The position numbers were made by a program, and so were the translations under genes. 64,000 nt of DNA, taken from contig NZ_CP048433.1 of assembly GCF_010509075.1 (NCBI RefSeq), positions 868,001 to 932,000 of the forward strand, given 5' to 3'. The notes beneath the pieces were generated by a model, which saw only the letters and a program-made list of their open reading frames with translations, made no database searches and was not told the origin of the DNA. The stretch is from Collinsella aerofaciens ATCC 25986 (GTDB lineage Bacteria > Actinomycetota > Coriobacteriia > Coriobacteriales > Coriobacteriaceae). Below, one piece after another: positions 24,672 through 34,700 of this stretch. Each line of letters begins with the position of its first letter. Positions within the stretch are counted from its first letter, which is position 1.

Positions 24672-27380
24672 CTAAAAACCAAAGTCAGCAACAGGGGCAA
24701 ACGAAACAGCGATGGTATACGTCTCGCGCCAAACGATCTTGCCCGTCTCGCGCTCGCGGCAGACCAGATAGTACGGGCCCTTGGCCGAGAATCCATCCGC
24801 CGCATGCAACGCAAACTTGGCATGCACCACGCGCTCCTGCGAGTTAACAGAAGTCTTGTTGGCATGCGCCTTGACCGTATCGCTCACCTCGTTGCCGCTT
24901 GCATCGGTAAACACCAGCTCGTACTCGCACGGCAAGACCTTGCCTTGGACAGGTTCTTCCTGGATTAAGTTGACCGAGAAAAGCGAGTTGGTCACTCGGC
25001 GTCCCTCACTTAGTACGCGCAGTGTCGCTGCGCGCGTGTCGACAAAGTCCTTGGAACCCGAGCGTGCACGCCAAAATCCGATAACGGGCACGCAGAGCTC
25101 CTGCAGGCTCATGCCGCCGTGGACGTAGTTGTTAGTGCCGCCGGGACGCTTGAAGTGCACGTTCTCGCGCGGGGCAAACCCCTCAAATCCGGCTCCCAAA
25201 CGTCCCATGTCAACATTAACAAACACCCCACACGCCTCATCCGAAAGTTTGAGTACGGCCTCGTTGGGCACCACCAGATGACGTTTGCCGTGCATGACGG
25301 GAGCATCAAGGACGGGAAGGTCTGGCTTGCCGAGCATCTGGCACTCGTTGAGCTCCCGACGCGTGTAGATAAAGCCGTGGTCCGCCGTTATAACAACACG
25401 TGCGCCCGGGGCGTCGGTGCACACACGGCGCGCCAACGTGGCAAGTTCCTCCACAGTGTCCGCGCAGGCATCGAAGACGTCATCCTGCGTAGCGGCCTTC
25501 TCGCCCGTGGCATCGATCTTGTTGTGGTAGAGGTAGACGAGTCTTGAGTCCTTGAGCAGTACCTTGCGCTCGGTTCCCGCCATGTTGAGGTATGCGCTCG
25601 AGCGTAAAGCGCGGGCCGTGGGCTCAACGTGGGCGAGCACGGCCTCGCGCTGCGGAGTCGTCGCAGTGGGCATGCCGTCAGCCAACACAAATGGGCCATC
25701 TGCTGCAAGCTCAAGCGCTTGGTGCGGCAGCAGCGCGGGCATACCCACCTCGGTAATGGAGGGAAAGACCGCCTGCATGCTAGAGACCTTGACGTTGCCG
25801 CCGCGCTCGCGCTCGAGCAACGCCGCAACGTCACGAGCCACCTCATAGCGCAGCGCGTCGCTCACAATAACGACCGTCGTTTTGGCAGAGCCCACAAAGG
25901 TGGGCAGCATATGCCAGTAGAACTCATCCTGCCGTGAGGGACCTTCGATGTAGCCGCAATCGGCCCACTCCCCCTGCGCAGCGGCCGCCCAACAGGCATT
26001 GGCGTCGGCCAAGAACCAGTTGCTGTAGAGATTCTCCGCCCAGTCCGCCACAGAGCGGGCAGGCTCCTCGAGCGCATCACACTCGACGGAGCGCGCCCGC
26101 AGATACGCGGTGCACATATGGCGATAAGCAGCGTCCATGGCATACCAATCGGACGTGTAGGCATCCCACACCTGCTGGGGTTGCGCCAGATGGAACCCGC
26201 CCGCGTGCGCCTGCCTAAACGCACACATATCGGCCACAGCGGCAAGCAGGTCAAAATAGCTCTCGACACGACGGTACCAGCTCAGGTCGCAACGGCGCGC
26301 CACAAAGGCACGTGCGTCCTCAACGCGGTCCGCGCCCTGGGCAAACGAACTGAACAGCTGCGAGAGCACGGCCTCGTTGACGCACGGGAACACGTCAAGC
26401 GAGGCCAGCGCATCGATTGGCAGAGTCTCGAACCGCGCAAAGAGCCCACGGGCATCCTCCACCAAACGACAGATCTCAAATAGGTCCTCGCTCGATGCCT
26501 GGGTATCGGCGGCCTGGTCCCACGTGCGCACCGCCTCAAGGCAATAGGGGCCGTAGGCGGGAGCCACATAGCTTTCGAGCCCCTTGAGCGCTCCCTCGGG
26601 AAGCGCGGTTGATGCCGCCGTAAGGAGCACATGGGATGCAAGCATAAGCAATGAGTCACGCTCGTAAAGCGGCCCATCAAACCCATAGCAACGCACAATG
26701 AAGGCAGAGAGGGCATCGCGCACGCAGTACTTGTCCGCCAACTCAGCCAGCGCCTCGGGACCCTCGTGCAGCAACATGGTCATACAGCCACGCAGCACAA
26801 ACGCGGGGCGCGCGTCACCAGGCTCTTTACCGCCAAAAATCACCGTAAGGATGCCGAGTTCGATATCGGATGCGCCCGAGGCATGCGGAACACACGCGGC
26901 AAACTTAGCGCAGCGGGTCTTGGCATCAAAGAACGTCTTGTGCTCGCGCAGGCTCTCGCGCACGGCGTCGATATTCTCGATGCCCAGCTGATCGGCCAAA
27001 AGCGAAAGATAGTCAGCCTGGAACTGATCGGCATACAGCTCAACATCGGCAAGCCAATCACCCTCAAGCCTGCCGCGCGGGCAACGGCGATACAGCAAGA
27101 TATCGCTCGCAAGGTCATCGCGGTTGATGAGCTTCTTGACGGCAAACATACGGCCCTCGCAGGCCTCAACAAAGCGCACCGGGCGCTCAAAGTCACCGTG
27201 AGCAGACATTACGCCGGCATCGGCCCCCACGCCGTCGAAACCCTCGGCAGCCAATCGCTCAAACTCAGGAGCAAACTCGCCGTCCGCATCGTGCCAAACC
27301 ACAACACGGCGCGGCGCGCATGAGGACAACGGCTGCAAAAATCGCAGCTTGAGCTGTTCTTCTACATCGATCTTGGGCAT
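24672..27380 (-). CDS. pglZ: BREX alkaline-phosphatase-fold protein PglZ (type A)
   Basis: PglZ is a core BREX component with an alkaline-phosphatase-like catalytic core; its physiological substrate is unresolved. The 902 residues show the N-terminal VVVWHDADGEF, the metal-site motifs VVIVSDALRYEVA (centre) and VVITADHGFIYTRREL (about residue 665), and the C-terminal beta-rich domain. TAAGGA lies 6 nt before the ATG. It follows the C-terminal pglX fragment by 23 nt, so it should be translated from the same mRNA. Confidence 0.93.
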   Translation of the reverse strand: MPKIDVEEQLKLRFLQPLSSCAPRRVVVWHDADGEFAPEFERLAAEGFDGVGADAGVMSAHGDFERPVRFVEACEGRMFAVKKLINRDDLASDILLYRRCPRGRLEGDWLADVELYADQFQADYLSLLADQLGIENIDAVRESLREHKTFFDAKTRCAKFAACVPHASGASDIELGILTVIFGGKEPGDARPAFVLRGCMTMLLHEGPEALAELADKYCVRDALSAFIVRCYGFDGPLYERDSLLMLASHVLLTAASTALPEGALKGLESYVAPAYGPYCLEAVRTWDQAADTQASSEDLFEICRLVEDARGLFARFETLPIDALASLDVFPCVNEAVLSQLFSSFAQGADRVEDARAFVARRCDLSWYRRVESYFDLLAAVADMCAFRQAHAGGFHLAQPQQVWDAYTSDWYAMDAAYRHMCTAYLRARSVECDALEEPARSVADWAENLYSNWFLADANACWAAAAQGEWADCGYIEGPSRQDEFYWHMLPTFVGSAKTTVVIVSDALRYEVARDVAALLERERGGNVKVSSMQAVFPSITEVGMPALLPHQALELAADGPFVLADGMPTATTPQREAVLAHVEPTARALRSSAYLNMAGTERKVLLKDSRLVYLYHNKIDATGEKAATQDDVFDACADTVEELATLARRVCTDAPGARVVITADHGFIYTRRELNECQMLGKPDLPVLDAPVMHGKRHLVVPNEAVLKLSDEACGVFVNVDMGRLGAGFEGFAPRENVHFKRPGGTNNYVHGGMSLQELCVPVIGFWRARSGSKDFVDTRAATLRVLSEGRRVTNSLFSVNLIQEEPVQGKVLPCEYELVFTDASGNEVSDTVKAHANKTSVNSQERVVHAKFALHAADGFSAKGPYYLVCRERETGKIVWRETYTIAVSFAPVADFGF

Positions 27381-27403
27381 GAATATCCTTACCGTATCTG
27401 CAG

Positions 27404-28372
27404 TTACTTAATCTTCGCCAGCACATCCTGAAACTTGGCGTAGTTGACCTTGACACCGTCATCCAGATCGATCTTAATCATCTGGTCTGCCAAGTGGTGC
27501 AGTTTCTCCTCGTAGGCAATGGTCTCTTTGAGCTGGTCGTTGAGCTTTTTGATGCGCTTATCCAAGCGCACGCGCTCGCCGCGCTCGGCACTGACAAGGG
27601 CATCGTTGGCATACCCGATCTGGGCACGGTAGCGCTCCTGCTGCTCATGCACATAGTCGGTGCGGATGCGAGCCAACAGGTCAGGCTGGTAGCGATGCAT
27701 GTAAACAAGGCACTTGAAGCCGTTCTTCTTGCCGCTGTCGAACAGCCAGTAGATGGGGCGCTTCTTATAGGTCTGGCAGTGGTCCTTATAGAAGTCCTTC
27801 AAAAAGCAGGTGCGAATCACCTCGCGCGAGGTGCCCTTGCCGCCGAGCGCCTCGGCAATAAAGGCCAGGTTCCGTTCGAGTGTCTCCTCGCCGTACACGG
27901 TGCGCACAAAGTCGATAAAGTAACGCACGATGTCGTCGTCAAAGTACTCGTCGTCGGTGATGGGCAGCACGTTGTCGGCATCGGGCATAAAGGTCACATG
28001 GGCGGGATCGGGCATCTTGGCCAGATAGTCGTCGACCGTGGTGCCCTGATCGGCCAGGACCAGGCCATCCACATCCAGCGAATAGCGGCCAAACATGCAG
28101 CCCACGGCATAGCTTAGGAGCGAGGTGATCTCATCGCGCTTAGTGCGCACGTATTTGTTGCCCTTATAGCTCTCGGGGATCTCATCGGCGGTATCAAAGA
28201 TGCGCGCCACCGAAACGTACTTATCCTCGACCTCGATGGGCACCTCCCCCTCCATGTTGTAGATCTTGGCAAAGATTCGGTTGAGCTCTTCCTCGTTAGC
28301 GCGAAGCTGCTCAAAGCGAGCATTGACCTCGGCCTTGCGAGCCTCGTATTTATCTTGAAGTAAAGTGGCCAT
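27404..28372 (-). CDS. pglX: PglX C-terminal domain, encoded as a separate protein
   Basis: The 322 residues match the C-terminal ~300 residues of full-length BREX-1 PglX as I recall it: LLQDKYEARKAE, NEEELNRIFAKIYNM, YAVGCMFGRYSLD, PITDDEYFDDDIV, KDFYKDHCQTYKKRP, IYWLFDSGKKNGFK, YVHEQQERYRAQ and DDGVKVNYAKFQDVLAKIK. It contains no methylase motif. It has its own ATG with AGAAAGGG 10 nt upstream, so it can be made independently. Together with the 830-residue N-terminal piece (29160-31652) it adds up to a normal PglX of about 1150 residues. The HEPN gene separates the two. Confidence 0.88.
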   Translation of the reverse strand: MATLLQDKYEARKAEVNARFEQLRANEEELNRIFAKIYNMEGEVPIEVEDKYVSVARIFDTADEIPESYKGNKYVRTKRDEITSLLSYAVGCMFGRYSLDVDGLVLADQGTTVDDYLAKMPDPAHVTFMPDADNVLPITDDEYFDDDIVRYFIDFVRTVYGEETLERNLAFIAEALGGKGTSREVIRTCFLKDFYKDHCQTYKKRPIYWLFDSGKKNGFKCLVYMHRYQPDLLARIRTDYVHEQQERYRAQIGYANDALVSAERGERVRLDKRIKKLNDQLKETIAYEEKLHHLADQMIKIDLDDGVKVNYAKFQDVLAKIK

Positions 28373-28408
28373 GACAGACCGCCCTTTCTTTGTTGAAAAG
28401 TGCGGCTA

Positions 28409-28427
28409 TGCAAATTTAAAATTTGCA
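28409..28427. promoter_or_regulatory. Palindrome between HEPN gene and pglX C-terminal gene
   Basis: The perfect palindrome TGCAAATTTAAAATTTGCA has 9-bp arms around one A, with loosely matching GCTA/TAGC outside. It lies in a 121-nt AT-rich gap. It could be an operator, a hairpin, or a trace of the insertion. Confidence 0.5.
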
Positions 28428-28493
28428 CTAGCCAGCTAAACAATTAACAGATTTAAATTCTTTACGGATTAAAGCGCGTCGTTTATTAATTCC

Positions 28494-29150
28494 CTAGTGT
28501 TTGTTGCTCTTTCTATGAATGAGCTTTTCAAATTCGCCTCTGCCAGCGTCCTTAAAATAAAAACGAGCGTCAATATCAATCGCCTTTATCCAGTCGGTAA
28601 ACGCCTTTTGAGGCAGAAGCATCATGGCAGTCGTTTTTCCACTTGAACCACCAGCTTTATCCTCGAGAAGCATCATTCCATTAGGGAAGTAATACGTACA
28701 CCCATGTGCAAGTGAATTGCGGATATGAGTTAGTAAAGTCATTCCTTTACCTGAGTCTTTAGGTTCGGGACCCTTGCGACCAGAGATTGTATAAGGTTGA
28801 ATACAGAGGACCCTCGGACTAACGATATCAATCGGAGCTTCAATCTCTTGTTTAACTCCATCAGCCGACTTTTGATTTACAGTTGTTTTAAATCCATATT
28901 CCTCAATCACATCTCCAAGATTATCAGCCATAAGTAATTCACGCTTCCCGGAAGGCACCCCTTCATACTCAAGAAGAGTATCGAATGGCAATTGTTTCAA
29001 TCCATAATCAGAGGCGGTTCTTCTTTGAGAGGCAGAGTTAGCTACAGATTTAGTCACAAAGAAATCCCAAATAGAAGAAATCTCATCCGGAGTCCAATAG
29101 CTAGATTCATGCAGAGACATATGAAATGAAGATATACAGGCTTTGTCCAT
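28494..29150 (-). CDS. HEPN-domain protein (putative RNase) inside the BREX operon
   Basis: The 218-residue protein carries the HEPN catalytic-type motif R-x4-H at R144-H149 (IRNSLAHGCTYYF), as in RNase-active HEPN toxins and defence proteins. The ATG at 29150 follows AGGTG; an in-frame GTG directly abuts the pglX stop TAG, so translation is probably coupled. The gene is AT-rich beside GC-rich neighbours, suggesting recent acquisition. It interrupts pglX between its specificity region and C-terminal domain. A role as abortive-infection effector guarded by BREX is inference. HEPN proteins without RNase activity also exist. Confidence 0.75.
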   Translation of the reverse strand: MDKACISSFHMSLHESSYWTPDEISSIWDFFVTKSVANSASQRRTASDYGLKQLPFDTLLEYEGVPSGKRELLMADNLGDVIEEYGFKTTVNQKSADGVKQEIEAPIDIVSPRVLCIQPYTISGRKGPEPKDSGKGMTLLTHIRNSLAHGCTYYFPNGMMLLEDKAGGSSGKTTAMMLLPQKAFTDWIKAIDIDARFYFKDAGRGEFEKLIHRKSNKH

Positions 29151-29159
29151 AACCAGCAC

Positions 29160-31652
29160 CTACACCAAAGGGTTATGTTTGAAATCCCAAGAGGTTTCAA
29201 ACGAATCCCAATCGGTTTTTGATAGTTCGCGGCACGAGTCGACCATGTCGTTGACCAACGGCTCCTGTTCCTTGTTCTGAATGATCGGGTAGGTTGCGAT
29301 TTGGCCTACCTCGAAATTAAGCGTCGGCGAGAGCATGCTTGCGACACGCATAATCACGGAGCTGTTACAAGCTCCCTGGAGATACTTGAGTGACTCCTCG
29401 TCGCTAAAAACGCTCGTGCCCGCCACATCAAAGATATGCCCAGCAGGCTTAAAACGAAACGCAATAGACCCGCTCGAGATTTTTGACCATGTAATCGAAG
29501 GCATAAAAAAACAGTCGGGATTTCGAATCACCGAACCCGCGAACTCTCGAACTAGGTGGCCATTGCTCTCCCAATTGATAACGCATTCATTATTACCGTA
29601 CCATTTACGAAAATCGCCTCCCTTGTTGTAGGGGAACCATTTGCAAGCGTTTTCAATCGACTCTTGAATAGATCCACAGGAATAGACGCTCTTGCAATCA
29701 TCGACTTCCCACCACTCGCGAACGAAACGAGCGTTCTCGCCAGTAGCAAGCCCTTGGCGCGGCTTGCCATACTCACTGAGCTGTTTTGCGTTTCCAAACG
29801 CATCCAGAAGAGCGTCACTGGCCCAGTAGGCTATGGGGGTGCCGGGGATTTGCTTGAAGGTGCCGGCGTCGCAGCGGTAGAACCAGCCGCAATCGGGGTT
29901 TTGGATGGCCTCGACCAGTTTGAGCCTCTTGGCCTCAGAGCCGTTGATATCAACAAGGCGCACATAGGCGCCCTCGGCGTCCGAATGCTGGTTGTAGATC
30001 ACGTCAGCTGTAACGTTGACGACCTCGCCGCCGATAGCATCAAACGCGCGAGGTCCCAGATGGGCCATGGAAACGATTGTCTTGTTGTCGATAACCTTGG
30101 CGCGCATCTTCTCAAAGCTGCCCAGGAACATCCAACTCTGCATGGTAACCATTGCGGCGTAGCCCTTATCCTCGACAAGGTTAAAACCGCGCTCGATAAA
30201 GCACGTGCAGAGGTCGCTCTTCACGTCGGGGTAGTTCTTCTTGATCCACTTGCTCATGAATGGATTAAAGCTGCTGCTGCCCATATACGGAGGATTCGCC
30301 ACGACGCAGATAAAACGACGGGACAGTTTCTCGCAAATGGCGACGGCGCTTTCGAGCTTAGTTTTGGTCGCAGAAGCAAAAAGGTCATCGGAACAACTCG
30401 CGGCGGCAGCCTTGAGCTCGTCGATCTCGTCCTCTGAGGGATTGAGCAGCGAACCGATCTCGCCCAAATGACTCAGCTCCTCGGCGAGCTTCTTGTTACC
30501 CGGCAGCTCGTCCTCCCCTAGCGGGATGCTCGAGAGCACGGTAACGTCGGCGCGAACGCCCCGCCCAAAGAAGCGACGGTCGTGCTCGCGGGCGCACATG
30601 GCAAGCGCCAGCTCCGCGATCTGTGCCGCGCGGGAATCGATTTCCATACCTGCAAGGTTTTTAGTAAGAATGAGCTCGGGAATCTCGCGCTCACGATAGC
30701 CGCGCTCCTCGTACATATGGAAGAGCAGCTCAAACGCATAGACCAAGATATGGCCCGAGCCGCATGCGGGGTCGCAGAGGGTTATCTCCTCGGGACTCGA
30801 AATGCGAATGAAGTCCTCGTGCTCAGCATCGGGCTCGATGTAATACTCCATGCGCTCGCGTAGCGAACTCCCCGGATTGTTGAGCATCCACAGACGGCCG
30901 AGCGAGTTCTCGACCATATAGCGCACAATCCACTCGGGGGTGAAGAGCTGCGTGGCGGGCGCGATGTCCGCCGCCGCTGCCTTGCGCTTGGACTTGAAGA
31001 ACTCGTCTTTAACGTCGGCATTGTAGTACTGATACATCCAGCCCAGAACGGTCACGCCCTCGCGCCAGTCCTCGTCAGTGAGGACGGCATTGAGTTTGCC
31101 CACCACGCTGTCAGCCATCATGAGGCCCTGGGGCAACAGCAGCTCCATGGCTCCGCCCACGCGTTCAAAGACGCCCGGCAGGCAATCGGCAAGCTCCTCG
31201 CACTGAGCAACAAACAGGTAGCGCCACAACGGTTCATCCAAGCCCGCCATCTTGAGCTCGGCTATGCGATCGGTATCGGCCGTCGTTATTTCCACGTCCA
31301 GTGCGTTCTCCACGGCCTCGCTGCCATGGCTGCCGTCCGCACGACTTAGCATGCGCATACGGCTGGGAAGCCATCCGTATGCATCCATGAAGCGAATGGC
31401 CACGATGCGGTTGAACCAGGTGTAGGCCGCACGGTCGCGCAGCGCCTCGTGACCCACCTCTGCCTGCATGCGCAGCAGTTCGTCGCGTTGCTCAATCTCA
31501 GCCGGACTTAGGGGCAGGCTGTTGACGGTCTCGGACCCAGCGGGCGCAGGTGCAGGTTCGGTGATGCCGTAGCGCACCATCTGCGCCTCAACGCCTTTGA
31601 TGAGCTCCGTGCGGGCCCAGGTGCAGAAGCTCTTAAGAGCAGAATCGTTCAT
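29160..31652 (-). CDS. pglX: BREX adenine methyltransferase PglX, N-terminal catalytic and specificity part
   Basis: PglX methylates adenine in a non-palindromic host site, marking self DNA. This 830-residue piece holds SAM motif I DPACGSG (294-300) and catalytic motif IV NPPY (453-456), followed by the target-recognition region. It ends DWDSFETSWDFKHNPLV-stop, the point where full-length PglX proteins continue into the C-terminal domain now encoded at 27404-28372. The last ~220 codons are visibly AT-richer than the methylase core. AGAAAGG precedes the ATG at 31652. brxC ends 66 nt upstream. Confidence 0.92.
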   Translation of the reverse strand: MNDSALKSFCTWARTELIKGVEAQMVRYGITEPAPAPAGSETVNSLPLSPAEIEQRDELLRMQAEVGHEALRDRAAYTWFNRIVAIRFMDAYGWLPSRMRMLSRADGSHGSEAVENALDVEITTADTDRIAELKMAGLDEPLWRYLFVAQCEELADCLPGVFERVGGAMELLLPQGLMMADSVVGKLNAVLTDEDWREGVTVLGWMYQYYNADVKDEFFKSKRKAAAADIAPATQLFTPEWIVRYMVENSLGRLWMLNNPGSSLRERMEYYIEPDAEHEDFIRISSPEEITLCDPACGSGHILVYAFELLFHMYEERGYREREIPELILTKNLAGMEIDSRAAQIAELALAMCAREHDRRFFGRGVRADVTVLSSIPLGEDELPGNKKLAEELSHLGEIGSLLNPSEDEIDELKAAAASCSDDLFASATKTKLESAVAICEKLSRRFICVVANPPYMGSSSFNPFMSKWIKKNYPDVKSDLCTCFIERGFNLVEDKGYAAMVTMQSWMFLGSFEKMRAKVIDNKTIVSMAHLGPRAFDAIGGEVVNVTADVIYNQHSDAEGAYVRLVDINGSEAKRLKLVEAIQNPDCGWFYRCDAGTFKQIPGTPIAYWASDALLDAFGNAKQLSEYGKPRQGLATGENARFVREWWEVDDCKSVYSCGSIQESIENACKWFPYNKGGDFRKWYGNNECVINWESNGHLVREFAGSVIRNPDCFFMPSITWSKISSGSIAFRFKPAGHIFDVAGTSVFSDEESLKYLQGACNSSVIMRVASMLSPTLNFEVGQIATYPIIQNKEQEPLVNDMVDSCRELSKTDWDSFETSWDFKHNPLV

Positions 31653-31718
31653 GGTTGATGAGCCTTTCTAAACGCCATAAGCAACCGGCGCACGTTTTGG
31701 CGCCGGTTGCCCCGCGGG

Positions 31719-34700
31719 TTAGTTGATACGGATCTCGTCGTTTGCAGCGAGTGCCTGCATAAGGCGGGAGCGCAAGTCATCCACATAGCGCTCCACGTCC
31801 TCTGCGGACAAGAGACGACTCGGCTTGGCCAGATCGGCGCGGCGCACGGTCTTGATCTTGCGCTGGGGCTTGGGCGCGGGCACGGGAGCAGACGATGCGG
31901 CGCCCTTGTTGGAGACCTTCTTGACCACCTCACCCGTACTCGTGACCTCAGTGGTGCGGCGCTCGTTGTCCATGCGCATGCGGGCCGCATCCACGGCGTC
32001 GTATATCTTGTTGGTTGCAGCAACGATCCAGTTGCCCCAGTTAGTCGCGGCAACACTCAGCTCGTTGAGGCTTTGAGCACTGTGGGCACGGTTTTTGAAC
32101 GACTCGTATTTGGCGGCGGCTTCTGCTATGGCATCCTTGGCTTGATTGACAAAGCCCTTTTGACTCTCAGCCTGTGCCTGCAGGTCTTGCAGATCGCTCT
32201 CGATGCGGCACAAAAACTCATTGCGGCGGATGCCCAGCAGCTTTTTTATGTCGTCCTCAACGGGATCCATAAGCGGCTGCAGGTCTTTAATGCGGCCATA
32301 GGGCTTGGGATCTTTGAGGATCTCGCGCACCTTTGCCACGTTCTCCACCGCGTTGGGAATGTCATCGGAGACATACTCAATACCCTCGGTGCGACTCAAG
32401 AAATCCTTGGCGTGATCAAACGCCGTTCGTTGGTTGGACTCGAAGAACTCAACCACCCTGTCAAAGTCTTCCTTGGCATCGAGCAGGCGGTCCTCGTGCT
32501 TGGTGAAGGTGGTCAAGAATGCCTCGGACTCGCTCTGGTCCTTAAGGATGTCGGCGACCTCCGAGCGCATCTTCTCGCACTCGTCCTCACCGGGATACGG
32601 GTAGGCTGGTTTGATGCCCGTGTAGTAGTCGCGTGCCATGGCGAGGCACGCCTCGCGCAAGTCCTCAAGGCGCGCTTTAAGCTCGGCCACGAGCTTATCC
32701 TCGTTGGAGGGCACGGTGCCAAGCTCAAACAGGTCACGCATAAGCTCGCCCGTATCGCACAGCAAACGGTCACTCATGCGCATACGCAAGCGCACCTGGG
32801 CTTTATCGGCATCCTTGCGCAGGAGTGCCACCATGCGGCTATCGTTGGCTTGAACCGTTTGACCGCCAAACAGCACCTGCGCGCGCTGCTCCACCACAAG
32901 CTGCGCCACCACATTTGCGATATCGACCTCGCGCCAGCCAAAGGGTCTTTGCTGGTACTGGCGCTGGATATCGCCCATAGCGGTATCCAGGTGGCGCTGG
33001 TGCTGAACTTTGAGGTAGTCCTCGACCTCCTTGAGCGCACGCATGTTGCCCGCGTCCATGCCAGCGAGCCCAGCTTGAACGTTGCCCGCCAGAGTGGAGC
33101 GGATATCGGAATCGCTCGTGACCGGCGCGCCGATATAGTCGGCCTTTTCAAAGACCACATCGCACAGCTGCGCCAGCACCTGCTCAAAAACCTGGGCGGG
33201 TTTGGCCGCGCGGACCTCAACCATGCGGCCGTTGACCGCGCAACGTGCATGGAGCACGGCCTCGCTCAAAAGGGTATCGGCCTCCTTCTCGTTATAAGCC
33301 GCCTCGCGCATCTTGGACTCGACGATCTGGCGCGTACTCGGCTGAAGCTCCTGGAGATTTCGCGTCTTGGCGTACTTGCGGATCTTGGCGGCGTTGACGA
33401 GCGTCTCCCAATAATCCGCCTCGTCGCTCAAGGCCACGATGGCTTTGCCCGAAGAAGCCAAGGCCAGCTCGGTATCGTCCGCACGGCCCAGGTCGCTCGC
33501 CATAGTCGCCACGTAAAGCTCCATGCCGCCCATGCTGGTACCGTGGATTGAGCCGTCCACATAGCGGTCAAACGGAAAGTCGTTGGCCCCGCGGTTGAGT
33601 TTGCGCGCGGTGTAGATGCTGTCGAACAGGCGCTTTTTGATAGACTCGATCACCTGCGCGTTATCGATCGGGGTGCGTGCGATCTCCTGCGCTATCTCCT
33701 GCTCCTCGTCGGTGAGGAAGCTATAGGTATCGCCCTGGCGTGCCACGTAGTTCTCGCGCTCCAGGCGGGCAAGGGACTCCTTGACGCGGTCCTTGAGGGC
33801 GCGCATGTCCACGTCGAGGCCGTCGATCATGAAGATGGAGATGTTCTCGGCCGTGGCCTTAACGTAGCCGATGTAACGAATCAGGTACAGGAGCTTGAGC
33901 ACCTGAACGTCGTAGGGTTCAAGGCCCTCTGCGTCCTCGGCCGCACGGACCGCGCGGTCGACCACCTGGATGATGCCGTGCTCAAGGTCTTTGGAGATAG
34001 TATCGAAGAAGCGCCAGAACGGCACGAGCGCACCGGTCTGGTCATGCTGGATGGCCTGAGCGCTCTCCTGGAACGCGCTCAGCATGGAGCGCTCGCCCGT
34101 TGACATGTGCTTGGCCTTGACACCGTGCTTGCGCACCTCGGTCATCACGTCGGGCAGGAGCTTAAACTGGTAGCCCACAAACGGGTAGCTGGCCACAAAA
34201 TCCTTGGAGTTGGCGTAGCCGGCAAGGTCGGAGCGCGAGCCACCCTCAAAGGTAAAGTTGTTTTTAAGCACGGCGGCGTCTTGCTCGTAGACCTGTGCAA
34301 GCATATCGGCCACCGGCGCGGTCTTCTCGAGCACACGGCGCTGGATGACCTCGTCCACGCTGGAGCTGGAGAGCGAAAGTCGGGTATTGAAACGGCCTTG
34401 GATCTTTGAAAAGTCGTTGCCCACGGGCAGGCTCAGGTTGTCGATGGCCTCCTGGCTCGTGACCATCACCCACACGCGGCCACCGCAGGCGGCACCCAAC
34501 TCCTCGACGATGGTCTGAAGGCTCAGCATAAGGCTTGGGTCCTGGTCGTTTGTAATAAACTGACCCACCTCGTCGACCATAAAGAGCAAACGGAAGTTGC
34601 CGCCGTGGGCCGCTGCCTGAGCGTCCACGTAGTCCTTGACCTTTTTGGCAAAGACATCAGGGGCCAAAACCTCGTCCTCAGAACCCTCGAGCCAGTTCCA

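Noticed and set aside
27404-31652. PglX as a frameshifted pseudogene
   Set aside because: The two parts have proper stop and start codons, good Shine-Dalgarno sites, and a complete foreign gene between them. A simple frameshift or sequencing error cannot produce this.
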